From Solidesulfovibrio sp. (GTDB lineage Bacteria > Desulfobacterota > Desulfovibrionia > Desulfovibrionales > Desulfovibrionaceae): a stretch of DNA of 64,000 nucleotides. The stretch lies in the NCBI RefSeq assembly GCF_038562415.1, contig NZ_JBCFBA010000004.1, positions 62,001 through 126,000 of the forward strand, written 5' to 3'. The notes below the pieces were generated by a model. It did not search any database and was not told the origin of the DNA. It saw nothing but the letters and a program-made list of their open reading frames with translations. Of this stretch, positions 29,491-38,913 are shown piece after piece (the stretch's first letter is position 1; each line of letters begins with the position of its first letter). Position numbers and translations under genes: made by a program.

Positions 29491-30408
29491 TTACGACATC
29501 AACTCCCAGGCAACTGCGTCCAAATCGGAGGCTGCGGCACTTTCGAGCAATTCCTCTGCTTTTCGGACAATCCTGGCGGAAAGGAGCTCTCCGTTTTTTG
29601 GAGAGATCGCCAACCCCGTTTGCAAGGTGACAGACTGCAAATTCTCTTTGAATTTCTCCGTGATCGAGGCAGCGAGATGGCGCCTGGCGCCCTCGACCAA
29701 GGCGACAATCGTGGCCTGCTGCTCGCAGGGCGCCACGGTGGCGAAAATCGCATCCTTGTATTTCGTTACGACGACACCCGGCAACACCGACGCCCCGCGC
29801 AGCGTCTCCACAACAGCGTGAAGCAACGCCTGGGCCTCCTCGTCGGGCAATTGCGGGTCAGAGGCGACTTTCGTCAGGGCGATGCCCAAATACCCTCCGC
29901 CGACCTCCATCCTCATCCATTTCTTTTGGATATAATACTCGAAATATTGCCTGTTCGGCACCAGCAGCACGGGATCGATCAACGACAGGTTGTCCAGCAG
30001 CGACAGCTTTTGCTGCAATTCGATGTGCGTCTTGATCCTGGAACGGAGGATCGGCAGCTTAAACGGCTTGGTCACATAATCAACCGCCCCGAGGGAGAGC
30101 CCCAGCAGTTCGTCCTCCTCGGACGTGAGGGCCGTCAGGAAAATGATCGGAACATTGCGGGTTTTCGGGTTGGCCTTGATCCGTCTGCACGTTTCGTACC
30201 CATCCATGCCGGGCATTCGGATATCGAGGAGGATCAAGAGGGGAACCGGGTTGTCCTCCAGATACTTGAGGGCCTGCTCCCCGGACTCCGCCGTCACCAC
30301 GTTGTATTCCTTTTTCAAAAAACCAAGTAAAATGAGAAGATTATGCGGTGTATCATCCACAACCAGTATCGTTGCCAAAAAAACCTTGTCGCCCTGTTCC
30401 ATGCTCAT
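29491..30408 (-). CDS. Response regulator with degenerate GGDEF domain
   Basis: 305-aa PleD-like protein. Residues 10-130 form a receiver with acidic DD18-19, phospho-acceptor Asp62 (LLILLDIRMPGMDGYETCRR) and Lys in VTKPF. The rest starts like a diguanylate cyclase (LSLIDPVLLVPNRQYFEYYI corresponds to the usual DPLTGLPNRRYF) but the signature GGEEF loop and the I-site are absent, so no cyclase activity is expected. ATG at 30408 has GAGG upstream; ATG 30402 is possible. It probably acts through the coiled-coil protein encoded next. Confidence 0.8.
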   Translation of the reverse strand: MSMEQGDKVFLATILVVDDTPHNLLILLGFLKKEYNVVTAESGEQALKYLEDNPVPLLILLDIRMPGMDGYETCRRIKANPKTRNVPIIFLTALTSEEDELLGLSLGAVDYVTKPFKLPILRSRIKTHIELQQKLSLLDNLSLIDPVLLVPNRQYFEYYIQKKWMRMEVGGGYLGIALTKVASDPQLPDEEAQALLHAVVETLRGASVLPGVVVTKYKDAIFATVAPCEQQATIVALVEGARRHLAASITEKFKENLQSVTLQTGLAISPKNGELLSARIVRKAEELLESAAASDLDAVAWELMS

Positions 30409-31147
30409 GAACAACCTCGCTCTGTATGCCGGTCGAAACGCAACCCCACACGCATACGATGCCCTGTCCCGACCAGGCGGAGGCTCTTACCTAATACACC
30501 TTCTCGCGCCACCCATACAGCTTCGCCAGAATCTGGCGGCTTCCGTGGCAGATCGAGGCAAATACACCATCCAGCCGGCGCACAACGCCCACTCCCCCCA
30601 ATAACAGACCAAGTCAAAAAAGAGTTCCACGGGAATCGGCGCTCCCGCTCATGTTGCTTCCAGACCCAGGCCCTCGCAACAACAGTCCCCCTCGCCATTG
30701 CGGCAGGCCATGCAGCCGCACCGTTCATGCGCTTCCACAATTTCTTCCTGGTGCATGACGGACCATCATTGACCAGCGACTTCCGGACATCCCTTGGCCC
30801 TCATCAAGCAGCATGGCGATGCCGGCAGCCAAGCAGCCCCCTTCTCCCGTTCCCGGCATGCATTTTCGCAAAGCATGCTCTTGTGTAACTATAATAATAA
30901 CCTTCATGAATTCTTATGGCAACAGGCATACGATGTAAATCCGAATTTAGGAAGTGGCCGGGTTTATGGGACAGGCGGCGGTCATGGCCCGGCGGAGCCG
31001 GATGCCAGGGGTTGGGTGGCGCCGTCAGGGGCCGGCGGCGCCGTCCAGGCGGGAGATCGAGGAGCAATCCGCCGCCGTGGCCGGGCCCGCGCCGGCAAGG
31101 CCCGACCCGGTGCGCCACGGCGGCGACGATGGCCGGTGCGCGGCTGG
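30409..31147. other. Gene-free interval of about 740 bases
   Basis: Upstream region of the minus-strand response regulator and downstream of larB. I see no open frame with a ribosome site or recognisable protein. An AT-rich stretch near 30890-30910 (ACTATAATAATAACC) and a GCATGC/GCATGC pair near 30857-30877 are the only notable elements; the former could hold a promoter. Confidence 0.5.
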
Positions 31148-31918
31148 TTATTCTTTGGCCGCCGCGGCGTTGACCTGGTTGTTGATGCGGCAGGCGGCGC
31201 AGGCCGCGCCGAAGCCGTTGTCGATGTTGACCACGGTCACGCCGCTGGCGCACGAGGTCAGCATGCCGCACAGGGCCGTGAACCCGGCGAGCGCCGCGCC
31301 GTAGCCCACCGACGTCGGCACGGCCACCACCGGCTGGGACACGAGCCCGCCCACCACGCTGGCCAGCGCCCCTTCCATGCCGGCCACGACGATGAGCGCC
31401 CGGGCCCGGCGCAGGACCGCCATGCGGTCGAGCAGCCGGTGCAGCCCGGCCACGCCCACATCGGCCACCAGAAAGGCCCGGTGGCCGAACATGCGGCAGG
31501 TGGTCAGCGCCTCCTCGGCCACGGGCAGGTCCGAGGTGCCGGCCGTGATCACGCCGATCTCGCCCTCGGCGTAGACCACGTCGTCCTCGCCCAGGGTCAG
31601 CGTGCGGCCCAGGGGGTTGTGGCGCGCCCCGGGACAGGCGGCGAGCACGGCGGCGGCGGTTTCCTCGGCCACCCGCGTGGCCAGGACCGGCCCCCTGCCG
31701 CGCAGGTGCGAAAAGATGTCCACCACCTGCCCCGGCGTCTTGCCGGCGGCGTAGACGACCTCGGGAAAACCGTTGCGCAGCGGCCGGTGCAGGTCGATCT
31801 TGGTGTGGCCCATTTCCAGGTAGGGCAGATCGCGCAGACGGGCGATCCCCGCCTCGATATCCAGTTCGCCGTTTTGAACGGCGCCAAGCAATTCGCGCAG
31901 CGACGCGTGCATGTCCAT
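31148..31918 (-). CDS. larB: Nickel-pincer nucleotide biosynthesis, pyridinium-3,5-biscarboxylate mononucleotide synthase
   Basis: 256-aa LarB, which carboxylates nicotinic acid adenine dinucleotide and cleaves the phosphoanhydride, the first step to the nickel-pincer cofactor. The C-terminal AIR-carboxylase-like domain is seen in GVITAGTSDLPVAEEA, VVAGMEGALASVVGGLV and VAVPTSVGYGAALAGF; the N-terminal helical part includes RNGFPEVVYAAGKTP. It lies 3 bases after larE. The ATG at 31918 is chosen; an ATG two codons in is possible. Confidence 0.93.
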   Translation of the reverse strand: MDMHASLRELLGAVQNGELDIEAGIARLRDLPYLEMGHTKIDLHRPLRNGFPEVVYAAGKTPGQVVDIFSHLRGRGPVLATRVAEETAAAVLAACPGARHNPLGRTLTLGEDDVVYAEGEIGVITAGTSDLPVAEEALTTCRMFGHRAFLVADVGVAGLHRLLDRMAVLRRARALIVVAGMEGALASVVGGLVSQPVVAVPTSVGYGAALAGFTALCGMLTSCASGVTVVNIDNGFGAACAACRINNQVNAAAAKE

Positions 31919-31921
31919 GAA

Positions 31922-32767
31922 TCAGAATTCCGTTTTCCCGCTCGCGGCGGGTTCGTTGAGGCTGCCCATGGTGTAGCCGGCCAGGTCCGCCGTCACGTGG
32001 CGCAGGCCCAGCCGGCGCAACCGGTCGAGGAGGTCGCCGGCGCGGCAGGCCGCGACCAGGTCGGCCAGCCGGTCGGCGGGCACCTCGATGCGGGCCAGGT
32101 CGCCGTGCAGCCGCAGCCGCACGGCGGGGAAACCGACGGCGCGGAGTTGCGCCTCGCCCTGATCGATGCGCCCAAGCACCGCCGCGTCCACGCGCGCTCC
32201 GTGGGGCAGGCGCGACAGCAGGCAGGCCGCCGACGGCTTGTCCCAGGTGGACAGCCCCGCCCGGCGCGACAGCTCCCGGATGTCGGCCTTGGCCAGCCCG
32301 GCCACGAGCAAGGGGCTTTTGACGCCCAATTCCCCAAGGGCCTTGCGCCCCGGCCGGTGATCGCCCAGGTCGTCGCGGTTGGTGCCGTCCAGGACATGGG
32401 CCGTGCCGAACGCGGCGGCCATCTCCAGCAGCCGGGAAAAAAGCAGGCGCTTGCACAGATAGCAGCGCTCGGGCGGGTTGTCGCGCAGCACCTCGGGAAA
32501 GGCGACGGAAACGACCTCGTGGCGCGCCCCCAGGTCCCGGGCCAGCCGGACCGCCTCGGCCACCTCGGCCCGGGAGGCATAGGGCGGGTCCAGGGTGGCG
32601 GCCAGGACGCGCTCCGGCCCCAGGGCGGCCAGGGCGGCCTGGAGGAGGAAGGTACTGTCCACGCCGCCGGAAAAGGCCACCAGCACGCGGCCCAGTCCGG
32701 CAAGGGCCCGGGAAAGGGCGTCGGCCTTGGCCGCCAGGGCTGCTTCGTCGGTGTTCGGGGCGGTCAT
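31922..32767 (-). CDS. larE: Nickel-pincer nucleotide biosynthesis, sulfur-transfer protein
   Basis: 281-aa ATP-dependent sulfur insertase that converts the biscarboxylate nucleotide to the bis-thiocarboxylate. The PP-loop is SGGVDSTFLLQAAL; the sulfur-donor region is STWDKPSAACLLSRLPHG, in which only one cysteine is visible, as in the sacrificial-cysteine type. CYLCKRLLF adds another Cys pair upstream. The start ATG overlaps the larC stop (ATGA), fixing it against the longer open frame. Confidence 0.93.
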   Translation of the reverse strand: MTAPNTDEAALAAKADALSRALAGLGRVLVAFSGGVDSTFLLQAALAALGPERVLAATLDPPYASRAEVAEAVRLARDLGARHEVVSVAFPEVLRDNPPERCYLCKRLLFSRLLEMAAAFGTAHVLDGTNRDDLGDHRPGRKALGELGVKSPLLVAGLAKADIRELSRRAGLSTWDKPSAACLLSRLPHGARVDAAVLGRIDQGEAQLRAVGFPAVRLRLHGDLARIEVPADRLADLVAACRAGDLLDRLRRLGLRHVTADLAGYTMGSLNEPAASGKTEF

Positions 32768-34032
32768 GGGCATTTCCGGCTGGCGGCGATGGCTTCGTAG
32801 ACCGCCGCCAGGGGCAGGCCGTGGGTTTTGGCCAGGCGGCGGCAATCCTCGAATTCCGGCTTGGAGCGAAGGACGGCCCCGCCCATGAGCGCATTTTTCA
32901 TGGTCACCGGCCCAAGGGGCGTGTCCAGGGTCTCGAAGGCCGTATCCAGGGCCACCTTGTCCACGGGGAGGCGCTTGATGCCCAGGGTCGTGGTGTGGCG
33001 GAAGACCAGCTCGGTGAAGCGGGCCTCGTCGGCGGTGGCGCACAGCAGCGACAGGCAGGTGGCCGGCCGGCTCTTTTTCATGACGATGGGGGTCAGATGC
33101 ACGTCCATGGCCCCCGCGTCCATGAGGAGCTCCAGGGCCGCGCCGAGCGCCTCGGCCGTCATGTCGTCGATGTTGCACTGCAACAGCCGCGCCGGCCCCG
33201 ATCCGGCCCCGCCCGGGCTGGCGGTCGCGGTCCCCAGGTGGACGCGCAGCAGGTTGGGGATGTCCAGGTCGCGGTGGCCGATGCCGTAGCCCGTGCGGTC
33301 CATGACCATGGCCGGGGCGGCGGTGAAGGTGTCGACCAGGCTCGTCAGGATGGCCGCGCCCGTGGGCGTGGTGGTTTCGGCGGCCACCGCCCCCCGGGTG
33401 GTGGGCACGCCGCGCAGCAGTTCCACCGTGGCCGGCGCGGGCACGGGAATGAGGCCATGGGCGCAGCGCGCGAAGCCGCCGCCGAGCTCCACCGGCGAGG
33501 CCCAGACCGCGTCCACGTCCAGGACGTGGCGGCACACGGCCGCGCCCACGATGTCCACGAGGGCGTCGGTGGCCCCGACCTCGTGGAAATGGACGTCCTC
33601 GACGGACACGCCGTGGACCGTGGCCTCGGCCCGGGCCAGGCGGCGGAAGATGTCGCGGCTCGTGCGGCGCACCCGCTCGTCCAGGGCGCTCCCGGCCAGG
33701 AGCGCCTCGATGTCGGACAGGCGGCGGTGGTGGTGTGCCTGTTGCCCGTGGCCGTGGCCATGGCCGTGCTCATGGCCATGGTCGTGCTCGTGGGCATGGC
33801 CGTGGTGCCCGGCTTCGTGATCGTGACCGGCATCGAGCAGGTCCACGTCGACGCGGATGCCGGTGATGCCGTTTTTGGCGGCGGCGGCGATGCGCAATTC
33901 GTATTCCGCTTCGAGGCCCAGCTTGGCCAGTTCGGTGCGCAGCCTGGCCGGGTCCACGCCCAGGTGCAGCATGGCGGCCAGGTTCATGTCGCCGCTGATG
34001 CCGCTGCGGCAGTCGTAATAAAGGATTTTCAA
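32764..34032 (-). CDS. larC: Nickel-pincer nucleotide biosynthesis, nickel insertase
   Basis: 422-aa CTP-dependent cyclometallase that inserts nickel to finish the cofactor. It begins LKILYYDCRSGISGDMNLAA, exactly the LarC N terminus, so the TTG at 34032 with AAGGA upstream is the start. A histidine-rich loop of about 35 residues near positions 70-105 alternates His, Gly, Glu and Asp and probably stores nickel. VHFHEVGATDALVDIVGA and PTGAAILTSLVDTF are family motifs. It is first of a coupled larC-larE-larB operon; the client racemase LarA is not in the window. Confidence 0.93.
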   Translation of the reverse strand: MKILYYDCRSGISGDMNLAAMLHLGVDPARLRTELAKLGLEAEYELRIAAAAKNGITGIRVDVDLLDAGHDHEAGHHGHAHEHDHGHEHGHGHGHGQQAHHHRRLSDIEALLAGSALDERVRRTSRDIFRRLARAEATVHGVSVEDVHFHEVGATDALVDIVGAAVCRHVLDVDAVWASPVELGGGFARCAHGLIPVPAPATVELLRGVPTTRGAVAAETTTPTGAAILTSLVDTFTAAPAMVMDRTGYGIGHRDLDIPNLLRVHLGTATASPGGAGSGPARLLQCNIDDMTAEALGAALELLMDAGAMDVHLTPIVMKKSRPATCLSLLCATADEARFTELVFRHTTTLGIKRLPVDKVALDTAFETLDTPLGPVTMKNALMGGAVLRSKPEFEDCRRLAKTHGLPLAAVYEAIAASRKCP

Positions 34033-34222
34033 GGTCCCGTTTCCTTGCCTGTCCGGTCCGTCGGGCCGGACGGCGGTACGAAGGTGGGGGCCTGGCCGCA
34101 AAGGCCCGGACCGGCGCGGGGCGCGGCTTGCGTGAAGCCCGCCCCGCGCCGCTGGGCCAGCATGGCGGCTTGCCGGCCGCGAATCAAGCGAAACCGCGCC
34201 GCCAAACGCCCGAGGGCGCGGG

Positions 34223-35431
34223 CTACTGCGGCCTGACCGTAAATATCCGCTTGGCCGTGGCCAGGCGCTGCTCCATGGCGGCGTCCTCCATCTGGGCGGC
34301 CACGTCCTTGAGGATATCGGGGATGGCGATGTGCTGGGGGCACTTCTCCAGGCACTCGCCACAAGCCACGCACCGGGAGGCGAAGCCCGGCTCGCTGACG
34401 CCGAGCTCGCCGCCCACGCTGATCGCGTAGTGGAACTTGGCGGTCTCGGCGTCGCCGGACATGTGCAGGGCATTGAACGCGTCGAAGCACTTGGGAATCT
34501 GCACGCCCATGGGACAGGGCATGCAGTAGCCGCAGCCCGTGCAGCCGACCCGCATGAGTTCCTTGTAGGTGCGCGCCGCTCGATCGACCAGGGCCGTTTC
34601 CTCTTCGGTCAGGGAGCCGGGCAAGGCCTCCTCGGCCACGGCCAGGTTCTGGTCGATGTGGCTTTCCTCGTTCATGCCCGACAAAAGCAGCGTCACCTCG
34701 GGATGGTTCCAGACCCAGCGCAGGGCCCAGGCAACCGGGGCGCGGGGCACCGGGGCCGTTTCCCACAGCGCGGCCACGGCCGGCGGCGGGGTCGGCCTGG
34801 CCAGCAGGCCGCCGCGCAGGGGCTCCATGATGACGACGCCAAGCCCCCGGTCGGCGGCGTGGCGCAGGCCCTCGGAGCCGGCCTGAAAGGCCTGGTCCAG
34901 GTAGTTGTACTGGATCTGGCAAAAGACCCAGGGATAGGCGTCCACGATGCGCTTGAAGTCGGGCAACAGGCCGTGGAAGGAAAAACCGGCGTTGCCGATG
35001 CGCCCGTCGGCGCGGGCCGCGTCGAGAAAGCCGGTCACGCCGTGGCCGGCCACCACGTCCCACAGCGGCCCGTCCAGGGCGTGGACGAGGTAGTAGTCGA
35101 TGTGGTCGGTTTCCAGCCGGGCCAGTTGGGCGTCGAGGAAACGGTCCATGTCCTCGCGGCTTTTGATGAGCCACGAGGGCAGCTTGGTGGCGACCTTGAC
35201 CCGCTGGCGGTAGCCGTCGCGCAGGGCCTTGCCGAGCAGGGGCTCGCTGGCCCCGGCATGGTAGGGCCAGGCCGTGTCGACGTAATTGACGCCCGCGTCG
35301 ATGGCCCGACGGATCTGGGCGATGGCCCGCTCCTCGTCGATGGCGCCTTCCGGCGTGGCGGGCAGGCGCATGCAGCCAAATCCCAGTATGGAGAGCTGGT
35401 CGCCGTTTTTGGGCATGGTCCGGTAGCGCAT
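34223..35431 (-). CDS. Iron-sulfur aldo/keto reductase
   Basis: 402-aa protein: an aldo/keto reductase barrel (residues 1-290; GFGCMRLPATPEG, VDTAWPYHAGASEPLLGKAL, IDYYLVHALDG) followed by a C-terminal ferredoxin-like region with CTGCGYCMPCPMG and CVACGECLEKCP, enough cysteines for two 4Fe-4S clusters. This type is common in anaerobes and presumably passes electrons between the clusters and a carbonyl substrate, which is unknown. Start supported by AAAGGAG. It stands between larC and a LysE gene. Confidence 0.88.
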   Translation of the reverse strand: MRYRTMPKNGDQLSILGFGCMRLPATPEGAIDEERAIAQIRRAIDAGVNYVDTAWPYHAGASEPLLGKALRDGYRQRVKVATKLPSWLIKSREDMDRFLDAQLARLETDHIDYYLVHALDGPLWDVVAGHGVTGFLDAARADGRIGNAGFSFHGLLPDFKRIVDAYPWVFCQIQYNYLDQAFQAGSEGLRHAADRGLGVVIMEPLRGGLLARPTPPPAVAALWETAPVPRAPVAWALRWVWNHPEVTLLLSGMNEESHIDQNLAVAEEALPGSLTEEETALVDRAARTYKELMRVGCTGCGYCMPCPMGVQIPKCFDAFNALHMSGDAETAKFHYAISVGGELGVSEPGFASRCVACGECLEKCPQHIAIPDILKDVAAQMEDAAMEQRLATAKRIFTVRPQ

Positions 35432-35676
35432 GGTGGGTTCTCCTTTCGATCCTTGGGTGCGGATGCCGGTCCCCGGGCGGGGACTGCCTCGGACTCAGCC
35501 TCAATACTCGATCCCCAGGCGGGAAAAAACGCCTATTCGGGGCAAAAGCGTGCCTGATCCTCCAAAGTGGGGAAAGCAACGGATGACGACGCGGCTGCGG
35601 CGGCGCCCGGGCACCGCCACGTGCGGCTTCCCTTTCCCGGAAACGCCCGTTTTAGGAATGGTGACGGATCGTGCCC

Positions 35677-36315
35677 TTAGGCCCGATCGGCCAGGGCCAG
35701 CCGGACCCCCAGCAGGACGAACAACGCGCCGGCGCCCCGGGAGAAAAAGCGCCGCGCCCGGCCGCCCCGGTCGAAACCCGCGGCCAGACGCGCCGTGACC
35801 AGGGCCAGGAGCACGTTGCAGGCCGTGCCCGTGCCGTCGAGGATGAGCCCCAAGGTGGCGAAAGCCCAGGCCTTGTCCGGGGAATGGACGTCGATGAACT
35901 GCGGCAGGAAAGCCAGGAAAAAAAGCGCCACCTTGGGGTTGAGGGCGTTGGTGAGAAAGCCCTGGACAAAGACGCCGCGATGGCTCGCGCGGGCGGGGCC
36001 GGCCTCGGCGGCCGGCCCGCCGGCGTCGCCCGAGGCCAGGCACATGCGAAGGCCGGTGTAGACCAGGTAGGCCGCGCCCACGAACTTGATCACGGTAAAG
36101 GCCGTGGCCGAGGCGGCCAGCATGGCCGAAAGCCCCACGGCGGCGGCGAGAATGTGCACGAAGCAGCCCGTGCCGATGCCCAGGGCGGCCACCACCCCGC
36201 CCCGGGCGCCGTGGCGGGCGCTGCGGCCGACCACGTACAAGACGTCCGGCCCCGGGGCCAGGTTGAACAGGATGCCCGAAACGATGAAAAGGCCCAGGTC
36301 GTGGATGCCGAACAT
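35677..36315 (-). CDS. LysE/RhtB-family amino acid exporter
   Basis: 212-aa inner membrane protein with five to six hydrophobic segments. The family signature is seen as FNLAPGPDVLYVVGRSARHG in the first 40 residues, followed by AYLVYTGLRM and the central segment GVFVQGFLTNALNPKVALFF. Such carriers export amino acids or derivatives. A GGAGC site precedes the ATG. It appears monocistronic. Confidence 0.9.
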   Translation of the reverse strand: MFGIHDLGLFIVSGILFNLAPGPDVLYVVGRSARHGARGGVVAALGIGTGCFVHILAAAVGLSAMLAASATAFTVIKFVGAAYLVYTGLRMCLASGDAGGPAAEAGPARASHRGVFVQGFLTNALNPKVALFFLAFLPQFIDVHSPDKAWAFATLGLILDGTGTACNVLLALVTARLAAGFDRGGRARRFFSRGAGALFVLLGVRLALADRA

Positions 36316-36409
36316 GCTTGCTCCGTGCCGTCCGCGATATGCCCTCGGACGGGAGCGTCAGGCTAGGCGCGCGGCCAGCGCCTGTCAACGCGTCGCGGGG
36401 GCCGGCGGT

Positions 36410-38101
36410 TCATTGCGGCGGCGCGGGGCCGCCGCTCGGAAGCACCAGATGGAATTCCACCCCCGGGGTGCGGGACTGGGGATTGGCGCGCGACGGCGTG
36501 CGGCAGAAGATGAAGCCGTCGTGGGCCTCGGCCACCAGCTTGCTGAAGGCCAGCCCCAGGCCGATGCCCCGGCGGCCCAGCCCGGCCTCGGTCCGGACGG
36601 TGAAGAACTTCTCGAAAATGGTCTCCTGGTAGGCTTCCGGCACGCCGAAGCCGGTGTCGGCGATGACCATCCAGACATAGTTCTGGCTGTCCACCAGCCG
36701 GCGCCTGTACTGCCGGGGCAGGTAGGGGCTGGCCTCGATCAGGCTGCCCTTGAGGCTCGCCGTGCGCACCTGGATCGTGCCGCCGACGACATTGTAGTTG
36801 ATGGCGTTGGACAGGATGTTGCTCACGGTCCTTTTGAGGCGGAAGAGGTCGCAAAAAAGGGTCAGGCGCTGGTCGTGCTGCAAGAAGCTGACGTCGAGCC
36901 CTTTTTCCTCGGCCAGAAGGGAATGCTCCTCGATGCATTGCCGGATGATCTTGTTGATGTCGTAATAGTTTTTATGCAGCTCGAACCGGCCGTTCTCGTC
37001 GCGGAAGATGTCGAGGAAGGCGTTGACCATGCTGCCGAGCTGATCGTTGGTATTGAGCGCCAGCTTGAGGATCTTTTCCTGGTTGTCGGTGATCGGGCCG
37101 AGCCGGCCGCCGGCCAGGAGCTCCAGGGCCCGGTCGATGGCCAGGATGGGGTTGCGCATGTCGTGGGTGAGCATGCCGACCAGGTCTTCCTTCATCTTGG
37201 CGATGCGCTTTTCCTCGGTGATATCGCGCAGGATGGCCACGTAGCTTATGGCCTTGCCGGATTCGTCGTTGACCCGGGAGATGGAGATCTGCACGGGAAA
37301 GGGCGTTTTTTTGGTGGTCAGGGCCGTGAGTTCGAAGCGGAAATTGTCCTGCCCCCCCTGCTCCAGGCTCGACTTGTAGGCGGCCAGCACCTTGTGGTCC
37401 GCAACGAAGCGCATGAGGGACTGGCCGCAAAAATCGTTGAGGCCACAGCCGAAGACCTCGGAGCAGCGGTCGTTGCTCATGTCGATGATGAAATCGGTGT
37501 CCACGGAGATGATGCAGTCCGAGACGCTGTTGATGAGCTTGTTGAGGTACTCCTGGGATTGGCGGGACAGCATGATCCGTTGCAGGGCCATGTCGCTGAT
37601 GGACTGGGTGATGACGGACATGAGGTTGACGATTTTTTGCAGGCGCGAGCGCTTGACCCGGGGAATCTTGCGCAAGGCCAGCAGGTAGCCGTCGATGTCC
37701 GTGATGCCGATGCCCTTGGCCCGGGCCACGGCGTCGGCCGTGGAGATGGATTCCTCCAGGACCTGGCCGCCGTTGAGGTTGCCGATGTGCTGGCCGGCCA
37801 CGATGATGGGCGTGGCGCAGTCCACCAGGCCCGCGTTGAGGCAGTCGTAGACGTAGGGCTCGTTGGAATCGAGCGACATCCGGCCGCCGTAGGCGTCGCT
37901 GGCATAGCACTTGGTGCGGCCTTCGGGGGTGGCCCGGCAATAGTTTTTGCAAAACGAGCAGAAGTTGGACTCGCTGGAGATGGGGCGGCCCTGGGTATCG
38001 GCGATGACCGAACCGATGCCGCAGGCCTCGTTGACGGCCTGGAGGATCTCGTCGAGCTTTTCCTTGGGGATGAGGTCCACGAGCTGGATGGATTCTTTCA
38101 T
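36410..38101 (-). CDS. PocR-domain sensor histidine kinase
   Basis: 563-aa cytosolic kinase. Residues about 1-165 form a PocR sensory domain with its cysteine pattern (FCSFCKNYCRATPEGRTKCY, YVYDCLNAGLVDCATPI) and GNLNGGQVLEE; PocR domains are associated with sensing small hydrocarbons such as propanediol. A PAS domain follows (about 185-300), then HisKA with His313 in LTHDMRNPILA and a HATPase domain with VIADTGFGVPEA and RGIGLGLAFSKLV. ATG 38101 has AGG upstream. It is last in a run with a glycyl-radical dehydratase, its activase and a NarL regulator. Confidence 0.9.
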   Translation of the reverse strand: MKESIQLVDLIPKEKLDEILQAVNEACGIGSVIADTQGRPISSESNFCSFCKNYCRATPEGRTKCYASDAYGGRMSLDSNEPYVYDCLNAGLVDCATPIIVAGQHIGNLNGGQVLEESISTADAVARAKGIGITDIDGYLLALRKIPRVKRSRLQKIVNLMSVITQSISDMALQRIMLSRQSQEYLNKLINSVSDCIISVDTDFIIDMSNDRCSEVFGCGLNDFCGQSLMRFVADHKVLAAYKSSLEQGGQDNFRFELTALTTKKTPFPVQISISRVNDESGKAISYVAILRDITEEKRIAKMKEDLVGMLTHDMRNPILAIDRALELLAGGRLGPITDNQEKILKLALNTNDQLGSMVNAFLDIFRDENGRFELHKNYYDINKIIRQCIEEHSLLAEEKGLDVSFLQHDQRLTLFCDLFRLKRTVSNILSNAINYNVVGGTIQVRTASLKGSLIEASPYLPRQYRRRLVDSQNYVWMVIADTGFGVPEAYQETIFEKFFTVRTEAGLGRRGIGLGLAFSKLVAEAHDGFIFCRTPSRANPQSRTPGVEFHLVLPSGGPAPPQ

Positions 38102-38139
38102 GGCGCAGCCTGATACCGTCGGGCGTTGGTGCAAAGGCC

Positions 38140-38799
38140 CTATTCGAACAGGCCGCTTTCCCGGGCGATGATGGCGGCCTCGAACCGGCTGTTGACGTTG
38201 AGCTTCTTGAAGATGTTCTTCACGTGGGTCTTGACGGTCTGGACCGAGAGGAACAGGCCCTCGGAGATTTCCTTGTTGTTTTTGCCTTCGGAGATGTGCT
38301 TGAGGATCTGCTTTTCCCGGTTGGTCAGGCTGTCGAGGTCGCGCGCGGGGGCCGGGGCCTCGGGTCCCATGTCCGTGGCCAGGTTGACCAGGTAGGGTGA
38401 AACGATGGGCCGGCCGTCATGAAAGGCGGTGATGAGCTTCACCAGGCCGTCGATGTCGATGGTCTTGAGGACGTAGCCGTCGGCGCCGGCCTTCATGGCG
38501 TTTTTGATGTAGTTGGTGTCGTTGTAGGTGGAAAGGGCCAGCAGCTTCATGCCGGGAAAGGCCTTGCGCAGGACGCGGATGGCCGGAATGCCCGACAGGC
38601 CCGGCATGTCGATGTCGATGAGCGCCACATCGGGCACGGTCTGCTGGATTTTTTCGATGGTCTCGAAACCGTTGTCCGATTCGCCGACAATGGTGATGCA
38701 GGCGATGCTCTCGAAGGCCAGGCGCAGGCCGATGCGCAACAGCGGATGGTCGTCAGCGATAAAGACCTTGATAGGCTGGTTTTCCCGCTGGCTGTCCAT
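38140..38799 (-). CDS. NarL-type response regulator linked to diol dehydratase genes
   Basis: 219-aa regulator: receiver with phospho-acceptor Asp62 (VALIDIDMPGLSG) and Lys in VLKTIDIDG, then a LuxR helix-turn-helix (LTNREKQILKHISEGKNNKE, LSVQTVKTHVKNIF). ATG 38799 (MDSQRENQPIKVF) is preferred by domain length; an upstream ATG at 38871 would add 24 unstructured residues. It lies 38 bases before the PocR kinase on the same strand, its likely partner. Confidence 0.88.
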   Translation of the reverse strand: MDSQRENQPIKVFIADDHPLLRIGLRLAFESIACITIVGESDNGFETIEKIQQTVPDVALIDIDMPGLSGIPAIRVLRKAFPGMKLLALSTYNDTNYIKNAMKAGADGYVLKTIDIDGLVKLITAFHDGRPIVSPYLVNLATDMGPEAPAPARDLDSLTNREKQILKHISEGKNNKEISEGLFLSVQTVKTHVKNIFKKLNVNSRFEAAIIARESGLFE

Positions 38800-38913
38800 G
38801 AGCGGCCGTCCATCTTCTTGGAAGGTTGCCGGATGGGGTGGCCCGGTGTCTCCACGTACGACCACTTCCATACGCTTCGCCTCTCCGCTTGTCGATGACC
38901 GGCCCGCACCGGC

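Noticed and set aside
29491-30408. Active diguanylate cyclase
   Set aside because: The GGDEF/GGEEF signature loop is absent from the C-terminal half.
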